The notes under the pieces: model-generated
The model's database searches: none
Told to the model about the DNA's origin: nothing
The model's input: the letters and a program-made list of their open reading frames with translations, nothing else
Part shown: one piece after another, positions 11,501 to 25,900 of the stretch
Layout of the letters: each line of letters begins with the position of its first letter
How positions within the stretch are numbered: the first letter of the stretch is position 1
Translations under genes and position numbers: made by a program
NCBI GenBank assembly: GCA_964057225.1
Contig: OZ059896.1
Span: 9,796,001-9,860,000 of the forward strand
From: Auanema rhodensis
Taxonomy: Eukaryota > Nematoda > Chromadorea > Rhabditida > Rhabditidae
Direction: 5' to 3'
DNA length: 64,000 nucleotides

Positions 11501-14500
11501 TTGGATATACAAAATCTTAAAAAATAGTTTAAAAATAAATTACAATATTATAGTTTGCTATACCATTCAAACAAGAAAATGAATATTCACGTCCGTTAAC
11601 AACTAATTCTTTGTTGTTATATTCAATTATTGGAGGATTCTAAATAAACTTTCAAATGAAAGAATAATTGAAAAGCTTGATATCTTACTGTAACTTTAAG
11701 ATTAAGAGAAGCTAAATCAGGATGTGTCATTCTGGGACATGTTTGAACACATCCATCTCCTAATTGAACAGATTGCTTATAATCTTCTTTTCTCACATAT
11801 CCAGATGTTCCTCCACGACATTCGAAGGTATTATTTTGTCGAGTTTCCTGAGTATTAAGCTCCCATATAACATCTTTAAAAGATAAATATTATTAATATA
11901 AATTATAAAAATAATAATTATTACTATCTCCTTGACATTGAACCATCACATTTTCTCCTTCAAGAATATAAACAATGTTATTAACTATATGCACTTTTGT
12001 ATTATCCCAAGTAGCTACAGCATTTGGATTAGTCTGAATATAATTAGTATAAACTTTATAATTTAAACAAAAATATGTTTGTTGTTTTATATAATAATTA
12101 CCACTGTGCTATCTAGACGACAAGCTGCTTGGCATTGCAAGAATGTTGATGTTGACTGTCCATTTTCATCAGTCCAAGATATTCCATTGGAGCAAGTTAG
12201 TACCTGCTTTCCAGTTGAATAGAATTTTGAATTTGTAGGAATATATCCTAAAAATTTTTTAAAAATCAAATAACAATTACTTATTTCAAACCTTCTTTAC
12301 ATGATATGGTAACTTTACATCCGTTTTTGTATCCAGATTCACAGTTAGTAAAGACTTGATCACCGTTTGGAACTGTAATATCAGGGCATCCGGATCCAGA
12401 ATCCATAGTACATGTTTGAATAGTAGCCTAAACAATTTTATTTAAAAAATATTTTTAATAGAAATGCGTTTCAGACTTCAGTTTTATTATTATTGCTTCG
12501 ATCAATGTATGTACCAGATTTAGGATCACAGAAAAGTATTTGTTGTCCAGCTTGTTGATGTGCAGTAGAGCTATAACTATGTCCTGAACAAGTTTATAGT
12601 TTTTAAATTTTTATAAAAGAATTATTATAACCTGGCTTACAACGAAGAGTATATGATGATTCTCCAACTACTTGCACTTGAGCCATGCCAAATTCTTCAG
12701 GACGAGAAACAACATCTAGTCCTTTTCCGTCAGTATTTAAAGCAGAACATGGCTTTAAGATTATTAAATTATTTTTTATAATATTAGAATAGTTACCAAT
12801 CCACATAACGATCCTGGGTGAGTTTCAAATCGTTGACTAATCACATTTCTCCAATTCTTTTCAGAAACTTCTCCAGGTAAGCAAACATATGCAAATTGAG
12901 TGCTTTCAGTTCTGTGAACTCCAGAATGTAATGTAGGGAATCTTCCTGAATATATTATTATATATCAAATATTATACTAATTATATATATTTTTTACCTG
13001 ATGAACATGAAACAATAACTTCACTTGCTTCCTTGTAATATATAGTTCCTTCTAATGTGCTACTTGATTCCAAAACTATGATAAAGTTTCCATCTTTTTG
13101 GAAACTTGAACATCCCAAAGCACATGAGATAACATAATTCTTTAATTTTCATTTATTGAAATTGTTTTTTATTAACTGAAATCCTACTTCATCTTCTGAT
13201 ATCCATTTATGATTTCCTTGTGAATCAGTTGTACAGGAAATTTTTTGAGAATTTTGTTTTGTATTTGTTGAATATGATCCTACAGTTAAGTAACTATATG
13301 GTATTATTCAAACATAATTTACCATTCATGCAACGAAGACTCAATTCACATCCAACATTTCTTGGTTCCTGCCCACATTGAGATCCTGTTTGGGTAATAG
13401 AAATCTTATTGATAGTAGTATCAAGAGCTGGGCATTTCGGTAATTCACTTCGTACACATGATGCAAGCTGAAAATATTTTTTGTGATTAAATCGTTTATA
13501 TGAAGAAATATTTATAATCATACTTGAACATTTGTTTGATTTGTATCCATATCTCTATAACCCATTGAAAGACTTGAACAAGCAAGTCTCTGCTGTCCAC
13601 GAGTTGCTTGTGGAGAATCTTGAATATTTAATTATTACATACACAAATAAATAATAAGAAATACTTTTAGGAAACTCATAACCAGAAGCACATTTAGCGG
13701 TATATTCCATATTAACTACAAACCGCTGGCCATCACGTTCATAGACCATAGAATCAGCTTTGTAAACTGGAGTTAACAATGTCTGAATCAAGAAATTTTA
13801 GAAATAGAAAGAATGACACAACAAACTCCAGGTGATTCAGTTCCTTCAAGTCCTTTACATACTCCGCTACAAGCATCACCAGGAATTGTATTATAACGAT
13901 AAGAAGTTAATTTCATATATCTATCACTACCTCCCTTAAATATAAATTATTTTATAATAATAAAATCATAACTTACAAGACATTTGTATGTAATTTCGTT
14001 TCCATTTACTTTATCAGCATGATTGTTTATATCATATTCTTAATTTATTATTATTAAAAGAAGGTCATCATATAATCTTTCAAATACCTGGTGTTTTACA
14101 TTTGATTGTAACTTCAGCTCCAGCCATTAGATATTCATTTGAACCATAATGAATAGTATTGGATGGTGACTTAGTATAGATAGCCGTCTCCATATTTTTG
14201 ATAACCGAACATGCTGGTAAGCATTTCAATGGCTGTACATTCTTATTATTATTCTATAATATATAAATAAACAAAAATATATATATATTGTCTTGAATTG
14301 TCAAACATTTGCATCAACAAATCCATCGGTTCCAGCTTTACAAACTAATTTTTGGTCTCCAGTAGGACTTGTACCTTGGCTATTATCCGGAGCATATCCT
14401 ATATTCATATTTATCTATTTATGAAACAATAAATTAATGCAAATACCTTCTTTACATCTTATTGTAAGAGAACATCCTTCTGGTGTTAAGCCCTCTTTTT

Positions 14501-16829
14501 CAGAGCAATCGTTGTTATAGATAATCTCAGAATTAGGATATGTTTGAGTATTAACTAATGTACATCCTTGACTTCCATCTCGTACACAAGTCATAGGAAC
14601 TGACTAATATCCGAGCAAGTTTAAGAAGAAATTTAAAAATTTCAACATACATTTGTGTTTCCAGTTTGTGTATTCTTCCATCCTTCGGTATTTCCAAGAC
14701 AGCTAAGAACTTGTTTATTTTGATTATCATTAGGATCTGGTGATCTATAACCTGTAAATAAAAATTATATAAATCTAGATGTATATAAATATAAATTTTA
14801 CCGTTTTCACATGTTACTGTTACAACTGATCCTGATTGTACGAAATTCTTATTGCTTTTATTAACGATAACGGCATTAGTTACAAGCTTCGTACCAACAG
14901 GTGATGGATAGGTAATCTCACAGCTCTTCGTACATGATGCTGGATTCATATTACCGTTGTCATTCATCTTATCATCTAAATCCAATGTTACAAGCGAACG
15001 TCATTATCATTGATCATCGTTTTACCAGCATTCTTCCATCCGTCACTACGACATACATAAGTTAGTTGACTTTGGCTATTCTGATTAGGAATATTAGGTC
15101 GAATATATCCTTTAAATATTTTGTTGTTTTTCAATAAAATTTTACAAATTCACCATCTTTGCATGATGTAATCATTGTATTTCCTATGTGATGGTATTCA
15201 AATTCTCCGTTTCTACTCTGAAAAAATATTTTTGAATTTCAAAAAGAATTCATCAGCATCAAGAAATTATCAACTTACTGTTGATCCTGATTCTTGAATA
15301 GTGTTAGTTGATTGTTGTTGGGCACTAGTTAATTTTGAACATCCGCTTATACATGTTTCTCCATATCGACCAGAACCATCTACTTGAGCATTCGAACCAT
15401 CGGGTCTTTTCCATTGTCCTTCTTTACATGATAAAGCATATCCATTTGGATTTGTTTTCATGTAAAATCCTTGATTAATTCCAGAACCTTACAATTTGAA
15501 CAAAACAATTTTCTTTTTAATTTATAAAATTTTAATATACTGTTAGTATTGCAGCGAATAATTGCTGTACATCCGTTGCCAACAACACCCGAATTTGGAG
15601 AACATGGCCCTTCATAAGAGAAGACAGCATCTCGAACAATATTGGCATTGGATAACATTGGACATCCATTAGCCATACACTAATAATATTTATAAATTAT
15701 ATATGTTTCGAAGTTATTCATTACCGATTTTGGAGAAGCTGAGTTAGTTCTAGTGTCAGGATCATACCAAGCATTTTTTCCTCCTGTACATGTTAAATAC
15801 TGGAAACCAGAAGCAGAATGTGGTGATGAATATTTGTATCCTGAATTAATAAGTATACTGCATGTATAGTATATAACTAACCATCTGCACACTTAAATTG
15901 ATATGTTGATCCTGAAATCAAGACTTTACGTCCATGATACTCACGAACATAGTTCGAGAATGTGAGAGGATTTGACATTATTTTTACGTTATTTGGTATA
16001 TCTCTGAAATAGCTAGTAACTAGGAAATAGTATGATATTCTAACCGAGCATCCAATGGTTCACAAATTGCACGACATACAGCTGGATAACTGTTTTCTTT
16101 TGAAGTAACTACATCAAACCATCCAGTTTTTTCAGTACAACGATGGTTATCTTCCTTATTTTCTTCATGTTTTATATTATGAAATACATATCCTTAAATC
16201 ATATTATAAGTTAATATAATTATTTAATTATAACAAGTAGTACCTTCTTTACAAACTGTCCTTACAACTGTATCTAATGGCCAAAACTGAATAGCTCCAT
16301 TACGATAAATTTCTGTTGGACGTCCAATACCAGAATATGTTGCATTAGCCATTTCTGTGTTTGTTAAAACAACACATCCTTTAACACATGTTGGAATCTA
16401 TAAACTTCATATTATTCTCATATAAAACAAATTATATAAAAATTTTGAAAAAGAACTTACAACAGCTTTATTTGAAGCAACAACCCACTTATTATTGTTA
16501 TTACAAGTAATATCAATACCTGCTCCAGTAGTATCTCTTGCAAGATAATATCCAAATTTATTTTCAATGTTTCCTAAAAAAAATTAATTTGCTATAATTA
16601 AAAAAAGTTCTAAATGAATATGGATTAACCATATCATATAATTACCTGGATTACAACGATAACGAAGAGTACATCCAACTTTAGCTCCAACTACATTCTT
16701 GCAAGCTGGTGTATCTTTCGCACTTGGAGATATATCAGCTTCTCTACCAAGATCAGTGTATGAACAGAAAGCTCTAACTTCATTCACATGAACTAACAGA
16801 TAGAGCAAGAAGAACAATTTCATTTTCAT
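8513..16829 (-). CDS. large secreted protein of about 24 cysteine-rich sushi-like modules
   Basis: Multi-exon gene of roughly 2,000 residues. It starts with a signal peptide (MKMKLFFLLYLLVHVNEVRA) at 16829 and ends ...IQDTCV at 8513, with no C-terminal membrane segment, so a secreted product is expected. Each module has a half with C-x3-C, a stretch of about 45 residues and a basic 'GC.l.hrC..G' motif, then a half with an aromatic start, a C...W...C core and a closing cysteine. The halves are usually separate exons split by a phase-1 intron at the glycine (for example donors at 16646, near 16244, 14800, 13320, 12290, 11220). The Cys/Trp layout resembles sushi (CCP) domains but with an extra cysteine pair, so it may be a distinct family. 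Verified exons: 16646-16829, 16461-16573 and the last at 8513-8637; the others are approximate. I do not recognise a named orthologue. Possible cuticle, matrix or surface role; this is inference only. Confidence 0.85.
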
Positions 16830-17287
16830 CAGAATTTCGATGAAGCAAATGATGTTCTTCGAATTGAAATATCAACTGAACAAGAAGTCCGTTCAGTAGT
16901 TCGTTTGAATATCAGCGATATGAAAGCTTATGATGTAAAATAAAAATGGCTCACAAGGCCATTTCTGCATAAAGAATCAGAAAGATGTAACTATTATCTC
17001 ACGTATAATAGCCTTATAATGTAATAACTTTATGTGAATCTATTGATATTATGATAATTCTATTTTCAGATCATTATTCATATCATATAATCATACAATT
17101 CATTCATTCATTCGTTCATTCATATGCATACAAATATTAAAATTCATTTATTCTTAAATATCTTTTTTATTTATTTTCTGTTTTAAACATGAAGATAGCT
17201 TCATCATAATTATCATATATAGTATAAATATAGATAATCATGTTATACATATAACTAAATTAATATTTCTTTCTTTAAGATTTGAGA
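16830..17287. other. spacer between the SLC5 gene and the sushi-like gene
   Basis: 458 bp of AT-rich DNA between two minus-strand genes. It holds the SLC5 3' UTR, with overlapping AATAAA signals on the minus strand at 17166-17175, and the upstream region of the sushi-like gene. There is no obvious U-rich spliced-leader-2 element that I can identify by eye. Confidence 0.5.
17166..17175 (-). terminator. polyadenylation signal of the SLC5 gene
   Basis: Two overlapping AATAAA hexamers on the minus strand about 115 bases after the SLC5 stop codon, followed by an A/T-rich stretch. Typical position for a nematode poly(A) signal. Confidence 0.6.
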
Positions 17288-19944
17288 TCAATTTACATTT
17301 TCTTCCAATAAGAAATGATCATATTCATGCTGTTTCTCTGGCCATGGTTCACTGAAATAGAAAAAGATTATTTCATTCGGAAATGCAAAGTTCTTTGACT
17401 TACTTTCGACCAAAATATGTTAAATGATATATCTTAGCAGTGTCGGCGGGTTTTTCAAAGAAACTAATGCAGATGCCAACGGTCATCATGATTATGAAAC
17501 CTACACCAGAATATCCATACGTGGAAATTCTAAAAATTCGAAGCATTCATACAGCAATTCGAAGTTTGTCTAACCTTGCTATGAACCAAGTGTTTGGATC
17601 TCCATAATGTCCATCAAATGATGGTATTGGCCGTACAGTAAAATTAGAAGATCCACATCCTTCGATTCTGAAACATAATTATTATATTAATTAATTAATA
17701 TAATAATATATAAATTACGTTGAATTTGTTGGCAAAAAGTATTGACTATAAGGATCTTGAACATAATTTGCTAAGCAAATTATGAACATTATAACATTTG
17801 ATACAATGAATGATGTAATGCAACTCCAGAAGCCTGATCGAGGTACAAACATTGCTAACACAAAAATGGCAACCATAGGACCTGACATTGCTCCCATCAC
17901 ACTAATACATACCTGAATCATATATGTAAATTTTGATTAAAACATTACTATCTTACTCTAAGTATACCGCCTAAAGCTTCAGCTGAAAATGCCAATCCAG
18001 TAGATACTAATCCACCAATAATCACAATTGCCTAAATGTAATTTTCTAATTTCTTTTGATGAATAATAATAAAATTTGAAATTCTCAAAATTCAAAAGAA
18101 GCAAATCAATTAAAAGAAGATCATTTTCAAATTCACGATTATTGAGAGCGGCTGTTTCCTTTTTCATTTTAGCTATCATAAGAGTTTTATGCGGTCGACA
18201 CGTGCTTTTCATGTTAAAATCTTCATGAACAGCTGATTGATTCATTTGTAATTGACGTAAGAATATAATCAATCTTCAATTGAATTATTTGAACTTTTCA
18301 TGAGAAAATTAATTATTGAAATACATCCTTGTCTATGTAGTATAGAATTATAATTTACCTTATTCAATCTAGTTGCTTGAGTATCAGTAATTTTTCCATC
18401 ATATTTCGTTTTCAAAAAATCTTCATAAATAGCAGCTGCCATACTATTCATGCCACTGCTTAAAGTAGAAAGAGTTGCTGACATAATACTCGATACATAA
18501 AGTCCAAATAAGCCTGGAGTTGGTTCTGTAATAATTGTATTTTTAGTTAATTATATGAATATATGCTAACTAACGTAAAACATTTTTAGCAAAAAGAATA
18601 GTGATATGATCAGTCTCTTTGATTTGTCCTGTTTCTAATGGATTACAATCATAGAAATATGCTAGAACAATTAATCCAATGAATGTAACAGTTGATACTA
18701 ACAGTAGAAATGGTAGAAGAGTATAATAAATTATATTCTAAATATCTTTTAATTTTTGAACTTCAAGTTTAAACTTTTACCTGAGCATTTTTTAGACTTG
18801 GTAAACTTGAATATCTTTGTATAGCCAATTGATTAACTCCAAAAGATGCCAACCAAGTGATTGTTCCAGCAAAAATATTAATCCAAGTACTGTTATACTT
18901 CACAAGAAAAGAAATATATTGTTATGTAGTAGGAAAGGAAAATACTTGATCAAGCCTCCAATCAAAACGGAACATTTCATCAAATCGTCCACTAATTTGA
19001 GCAATTTCAATTACTCTACCAAGTCCACCAACTCGTGGATGAGCTAGTCCTTTATAAATAATTGCAAAAACTCCACCATACATTAGTACAGCCTAAATTA
19101 TATTTTATATTAAAAAATTGATAAATAGATTGTTAAAAAACGAAACCTGTAATGAATCTGTCCAAACAACAGCTTTCAATCCACCAATACATGTATAGAG
19201 TGTTGTGCACAATCCAAAAATCTGAAAAAAAAATTTAATAAGAAAAGAAAAACTTGAATTCACAACTTACAAGAATTAAATAAGTTTTATCAATTTTGAG
19301 CACAGGTGAAAGAGCAACTGATGGAGCATAAATCACTACAGACATGTATACAATTGTGAAGGCAAGAAATAGTAACGAAAATAGCTGACGAATTAATTTG
19401 GAATTATATCTGAAAAAATTAAAATTAATTTTTAAATATAAAAAATAATAATTATATTAACCTGTGAATAAAATATTCATGTAAACAAGTACATTTCATT
19501 TTATGAAAAACAGGAAGAAATATTAAACATGTGCATATAGACGAAACAACTCCTATAGCAAAATTTTGCCAAATTTGAGATCCTATAAATAGCATAATTC
19601 GATAAACAATAGTAATTTTAAACTTTGCAAAACCTCGTTGAAACATCTCAGCTGGAACACCTAGCATGAGTATTCCTGAGAGGAAAGTTGTAAGTAAAGA
19701 AAGAGCCACAGGCAACGATGGCATCTTTCTTCCTCCCATAAGATATTCATCTTTTGCTGATGTTTTAACTTCACCTTTCGATAAAAGTATATTACTTCTG
19801 TAACATAAGACTTAACTTTAATATTATAATTAATATTTATATTTATTACTTGATAGCATGATAAACTCCTGTTCCTATACTCAATAATAATGAACCAGCG
19901 AAGATGGCATAGTCTAGCCATGATAATGGAGCATCCTCAATCAT
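17288..19944 (-). CDS. SLC5 family sodium:solute symporter
   Basis: Plasma-membrane transporter expected to couple Na+ entry to uptake of a small solute. The first exon (19850-19944) starts MIEDAPLSWLDYAIF and continues in frame to 19462-19797 with the family signature EYLMGGRKMP (compare EYFLGGR in SLC5) and the first helices. Later exons give hydrophobic segments: IRQLFSLLFLAFTIVYMSVV, CIGGLKAVVWTDSLQ, TWINIFAGTITWLASFGVNQ and the sodium-site helix SATLSTLSSGMNSMA. The intron after TQATRLNK (about 18034-18356) separates this from IVIIGGLVSTGLAF and CISVMGAMSGPMVAIFVLAM. It ends EYDHFLLEENVN at 17288. About 600 residues, normal for the family. Sequence flavour is closest to the monocarboxylate/multivitamin/iodide branch (SLC5A5/6/8/12), so the substrate is not decided. 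A Thr/Ser-rich tail phosphosite or PDZ motif is not evident. Confidence 0.9.
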
Positions 19945-22900
19945 CTCTAACTATATTCATACAGCAGTATTAGCAAAAGCAATAAACTACTTGAATCTAT
20001 AAACATAATAAAATTATTATTTTATCATATAATTATATAAGATAATTTTAAAAGTGCAATAGCTAAGGTAGCGGATAAACTCTAAGAATCGATCTGATTT
20101 ATCTGGATGATAGAAGCCTAGGAAGAAATTTCAAATTGTTTCACCACCATTGGTCTTTCAGCAAGAGAACTTTCACAACTGAGAGACAGAGAGGTAGAGA
20201 TAGAGAAACAATTGTGACAAGAAAGAAATAGAGAGAGAAAAAGAGAGAAAAAAAGAGAGAGAGAAAGAGAGAGAGAGAGATATGAAAGAAGAAATGAGGT
20301 GAAGATAGTGTAGCAGAGATTCTAATAGAATGATGGCTTAGAATGATGTAACATAGATTTAGCGAACATGACAGTAAGAGAGAACTTGAGAGCAAGAGAA
20401 TAAAGGCAAAATGAAAAAAATTGTGAAGTGATTAAAGAAATGAATCAGGGAATGGATATAAATAACTGATGAATGAGAAATGAATAAAAAAATTTGCTGA
20501 AACCTATTGAATTTCCAAAGTTATCACAAGTTTCTTTTTATACCTTTTATAACCAGAGTTTATCAAATAAGAGTTCAAAAAACTTTTCTTTTTCATACTT
20601 CATTGAATGAAAATATTATCAATTTATATATAAATAATATATATAAATAAAGCTGATTGAAACAAATTTTTGATCGAAAATTCAAAAAATATTATGATGT
20701 CAATAGAAATTTCTTAAATATTTCTGGTAAAGTGGTTGTTAAGATAAGTCACGAAGTAATACTTTGGCAGACAAAAAATTTGTTGTAAAAGTGAACGTCT
20801 GCTTTTTCAAAATAAATTTCAAGACAACTTATCTATTATCTCTGATTTTTCTTTCTAAACTATTAGATGTTTAACAAGTATTTGTGCTGAAAAAATGTTT
20901 AAAATACATGCTCAAAGATAGTTAAATTGGTAGAAAATTGAGAAAAAGCTTATTCATAGTTTCAGAAGTACACTTATGCTAAGGCTATCAGATTACATTC
21001 CTTACATCATGTACATGTATATGTATACAGATGAAGTTACTCAAAGAAACTATTATTATACTTAAAGATAATATTATAATATTAATTATAATATTATATA
21101 ATAAAATTTTCTTTTTAAATTAAAAATATATTTTTGATATTTTAATTAGAGAAGTATAATTATTTGATAAGTAATACGCATATGTATATATAAACTTAAT
21201 TATTTTTAATTATAATATAGTTATACTACTTGATTTAACTATTAATTTAAATATTTCCTTCTTTACATCTGTATATATATGTATATATGGAAAGCTTCAT
21301 CATTTTGTTATATTTACAACTGTTTTCATTTCATGATGACCCTTAGTTCAAGACAATTAATTATTTGTCTAATCTTTAAGGGACATCGCAAAGTCATGTC
21401 AAACGTTCTTCACGTACATAAATACATAGACTCCATTAGAAACATGAAAAAGAGATGAAGAACTATAAACTATACGAGAAGACTATAGGAAATGAAGAAT
21501 TCATCTGTGTAGAAAGATAAACGATGAGATTAGGGACTGACCCTATTATATCTATTTTCGTCATATCAGGAGTTCTTGTCACATACATGACATCTTAACA
21601 AAAACATTTATTCTAAGATTATATTTAATTAATTATTTATTTATTTTTAACTATATTGATGATATGTATTAGTATATTTAATAGTTATTATGTTCTATTT
21701 TATTCATTTTTCATTATTTGGATGTAGTCAATCAACGATGCGATGTTTTATAAGCATTCGGACAACGTCGCCGTTAGCTTCACCCTTGCTGATTATTTGT
21801 TTTAACAGACGAAACTATTCAAATCTCTTATTCTTTCATTCTCTCTTCAATTTATTTCTACCTTTCTCCTCTTCTCTCTATCATTTCTCTCTCTCTCTCT
21901 CTCCTTTTTCTATTTCTTACAATCACACCTTTCCTCTTTTGCAATCATTCATTCAATAGCATATGTATATAAGGTTATGGCCATTTGAGTTTTAATGTTG
22001 AATCGGATCTTTAATACCGGTATAATGATATCCATACAAGTTTTGATCGTTAAAATACATTGTGTAGAATACGTTTGAATCTCATTCAGAGATAAACTGG
22101 ATGAACGCAATGACTTTGAAGAACAATGAGTTTGAACGAAAATGTTGATAGAAGTAGCCATTAATGCTAGAAAAGCTATCACGAATAGGCAGTTGACCTT
22201 TTGCTCTGTACAACATTACCCAGTACGTCTATCTTCTATCGTGCAATGTATTAGTTTCGGTTATTGTCAGTACGTCTTCTGTCTTGCTGTCTTTTTCTTT
22301 TCTTCATCATTGTCTTAAGAGATCTCTTCGTACATTCATCTGCCCTCTTTTCTCTCTTTAACTCACGTTTCTCTTAGCTCTCTTAACTTTTCGATCCTTT
22401 CCCATCTCTTTCTTTCTCGTCTACTCTCCAACAAATCAAATGTTTGTCTCGTTTCTGTCGCACCTCCGCCGCCCACCCACACGCTATTCCCTCCTTTCTT
22501 CTTACCTCCAATTCCGCCTTTCCCTCAGCCACCACACGTGTACAATACCTTTATTCATCTTTTTAAATGTTTTTGCCCTCTTCCTCTCTCTTCTTTCTTG
22601 TTTTCTTTAATTCTGTCTGTGTCTCCTCACTAGTATATTCATCACTGTTGATCTTAAATATATAACAAGCTACTAAGTAAGATATATTGAACATATAGTT
22701 AATGAATTTTGAATATTTTCTGTTATTTCGAACTAGTTTCTTACTCAAATACTTTCTGTAGTTGTTATAGTAGAACTTCAATCACATTTTATATTTTCAT
22801 TAAATCATTAAAGTTTTACAATTCATTCATAGTTAAATTTTGTATTTTCACATTTGTTCTTCATTAAGCATGAATATTCAATCTTGTTGCAAACATTATG

Positions 22901-25900
22901 ATCATTCTTATAATGTTGTTTCTCCCTCTTTCTTTCTTTCTTTCTTCCTTCCTTCCTTCTTCTCTTTTCTATCTTTCTCTATCAAATGATGTACATCATA
23001 TGAACTACGTACAACTCATCTCTTTCGAACAGAGAGTAACGGAATCACTTACGAAAAGGACCATGACTAGAGATCCGTATGTTATAGACTAATATAAACG
23101 AAATGTACTGAAAAGACGATGGATTCTATGTGTAGTTCGTATTGCAAAACTGAGATGTGAGAGTCATGGTTAGAGAAGCAGATGCTGAATGCTACAGAGA
23201 GACGCAGAATGGCCTTTAGGCAAACCGAAACGCTAAGAGAATGTCTGCTACTTGGTTAGTATTGAGAGCGTCTGGGTGCCGGATCTTCAGAGCCAAGAAG
23301 ATGCCGTTAGCGGCTGTTGCGCTTCAGGCTAGTTCGTCTCCGCCACTACAACGACCATCACTTCAATTTCAACAAGCCCCTATTTTGAAGTTAATCTTTT
23401 CATTTTTTTTTGTGAGCATTATTTCAAAAAGTTAGTTGCTATTGCATTGATTTTCTGTTTTTTTTATGACATTATGCTGTATTGAAGTGATGCTCTTTAT
23501 CTCTCCCTTTACGACCGATATATTCCTATCTCTTCCTTCTACTTTTTGATTTGAAATTCGTCTAGATATCTTTTATCTCTTATGTTTCTTTACTCTTTCT
23601 GTGCCGAGCTTCTGAGCTTCGTTTCTCAACTCTCTGGCAAGTCTGCCATTTTACACTATTTTCTGGAGGTTTGGTTTAGTTACCTCGGGCCAATTGGACG
23701 CTGTCTTTTATCTCTTTCCCTGAGAATATTTCATATATCTTCTATTCCTCTAATCTCTGTTTTTCTCTAATATCTTCAGATTCTCTACGCTTTTGTACCT
23801 ATCTCTCTGTCATTATAGTTTTCTTTTGTGATTTCTCATCTCTTCTTGCTCATCCTCATCTCTATCTGTCATTTCTCAACTTCTTTAGCTTCTATTGCTC
23901 CAATCTCACTTCAAACTTCTATTTCTTTTCTTTTCACTTCTTTTCTGATCTTTCTGGCAATAACTTCAGACAATCCACCCACCTATGCATGCCATGATCT
24001 GACCACCTAAGATCCAACCAGCAGCAACAGCGGTAGCAGCATAGGCTATGAGCTATCATACCACCCACCCAAATCATATCCTCCCACTCATTTTTTCGAA
24101 ACACATTCTAAAAAATTTATTTCATCTTTTTTTCTTATTTTCTCTTCTTGTTTTCTGGTATTTCGTTCATTCATTCTCTTTCTCGTTTTCTTTTCCCTCG
24201 TAATATCTCTCTCTCTGTCAATGTTGTTACTCTCAGTTTCTATGTATATTCATTCGCGGGTCTGTAGCCTGCTTCTTGTTTTGTTCTCAAAACACAATTC
24301 AAACGTGTCATTCAGAGTAATGTTTACATTACTGTCTTCGGCTATTTAACGTATTCTTTACCTCATACATATAGTTATATATATATTTATATTATTTCTT
24401 CCTATATTATCTATCTAATATTAATTATTTTTCATATAAAAGCAATAGTATATTGCTCTTTTGAATATATTGCTTCATTTGCTTCACAGCCCCAATTTTC
24501 TTCCAACAAAAGAGTTTGCTTTCCTATCATCAAACATTATTTCCTCCACGTGCGTCCATCCTCATGTTTCTTCTTTTGCCGTAAAGTGCCTAACAGTATT
24601 TCTGCATTTTTACGCTTTCATCTCTCTGGATAAGTAAATAGTACTTTAAATTTAGTTTTTTTTGGACTTTTATTACGATAAATTTTATATTGACCTACTA
24701 TTTTGTTATATACAATATGATTTCGTTGTTAAGATCAATCTCGCTTACCATAACTATCGTAGTCCCTCAGGAATGGAGGGACAGCTATGCACAAGAGCCC
24801 TACGGCAAGAGCAACAAAGCGAGAGAGAGAGAGAGAGTTGACGAGGTTGAGAGTAAGTGAAGATAAGGAGAACAAGGGGATTAAGAAGAGAGAGAGAGAA
24901 AAAGAGAAAGAGAGAATGAGAGAGAGAGAAACTTGGTATCTGTGAGAAAAGGGGTGGGTCAAGAAAAGACAGTGGGATATGAGAGGATCTGCGGGGGACA
25001 GCAGCATAGAGCGCCGGATCTCTTGAATGGCTGTGATTTCAGTGTTTCTTCGTCTTTCTATCCCTCTTTACACTGGGTGGTTGTTCAGGAGAATGAGCGA
25101 GAGCTAAGGCACGAAAGCAGTCTGTCCTCATAGTTCTTTGGAGTTTTTCTCTCAGTATCCTCATCATCTAAACTCTCTACCTTATTTCTTCTTTTTCTCT
25201 CTCTGTTTTTCAGTCTTTCCTAAATCTGTTCCTTGCAGCCATCCCTCACATTTCCTGCCCATTTTCTCTGTATCTTTTGTCATTTCTCTCTATCTTATTC
25301 CGTATCTCTTTCTTCACAACAACCGACCATAGCAAGCACCTCTGTTTTCATCCTCCTGCCAGCGTCAGCTTTTCTGCGACATCACTTTCCCATTGTATCG
25401 GCAACGTTTTCAGTTTTCAATTCGTCCATTCCCTGTTCTGACCATCTGGATATCTGGCTCCTTCTTCGCTTTGATTCGTCACCTTCCTCCTGGTCCCTGT
25501 CAATCTTTTTTTTTCTCCAGAATTCGGTTTGATTCATTCACCATCCTTTGTTTCTCTTCATCAAAGTTTTCGTTTTTAAATTTTTGAAGCAATCAATCTG
25601 TGAATATGCTATATATTGTATATACATCTAATCAAATTGTCAGCCAGATTATCCATCCAAATGATAAAACCCGGTGATGTAGTCAAGATGACTGTCGGCA
25701 TATCTATTGATTTTTGGTCATTTTCCATTATTTCCCCTTTATGTACTACAACTGATGACTACTGACCTTCAGATAATTACCAGTTCGTCGTCCTAAATTT
25801 TCTCTTTTCTTCTTTATGAGCTATTAGATTTTGGTAAAAGAATCTTTATAATGCACACATGTATAATCCATACAATACGTCCGTCTCTTTATGTCATCAT

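Noticed and set aside
23241-23435. 64-codon plus-strand frame in a less AT-rich patch upstream of vinculin
   Set aside because: Coding-like at first, but there is no convincing donor to reach vinculin in frame; could be promoter DNA.
24735-25007. 90-codon minus-strand frame with a good-looking donor
   Set aside because: Mostly translated CT repeat (SLSLILSFSFSLSL); the GTAAGC match is likely chance.
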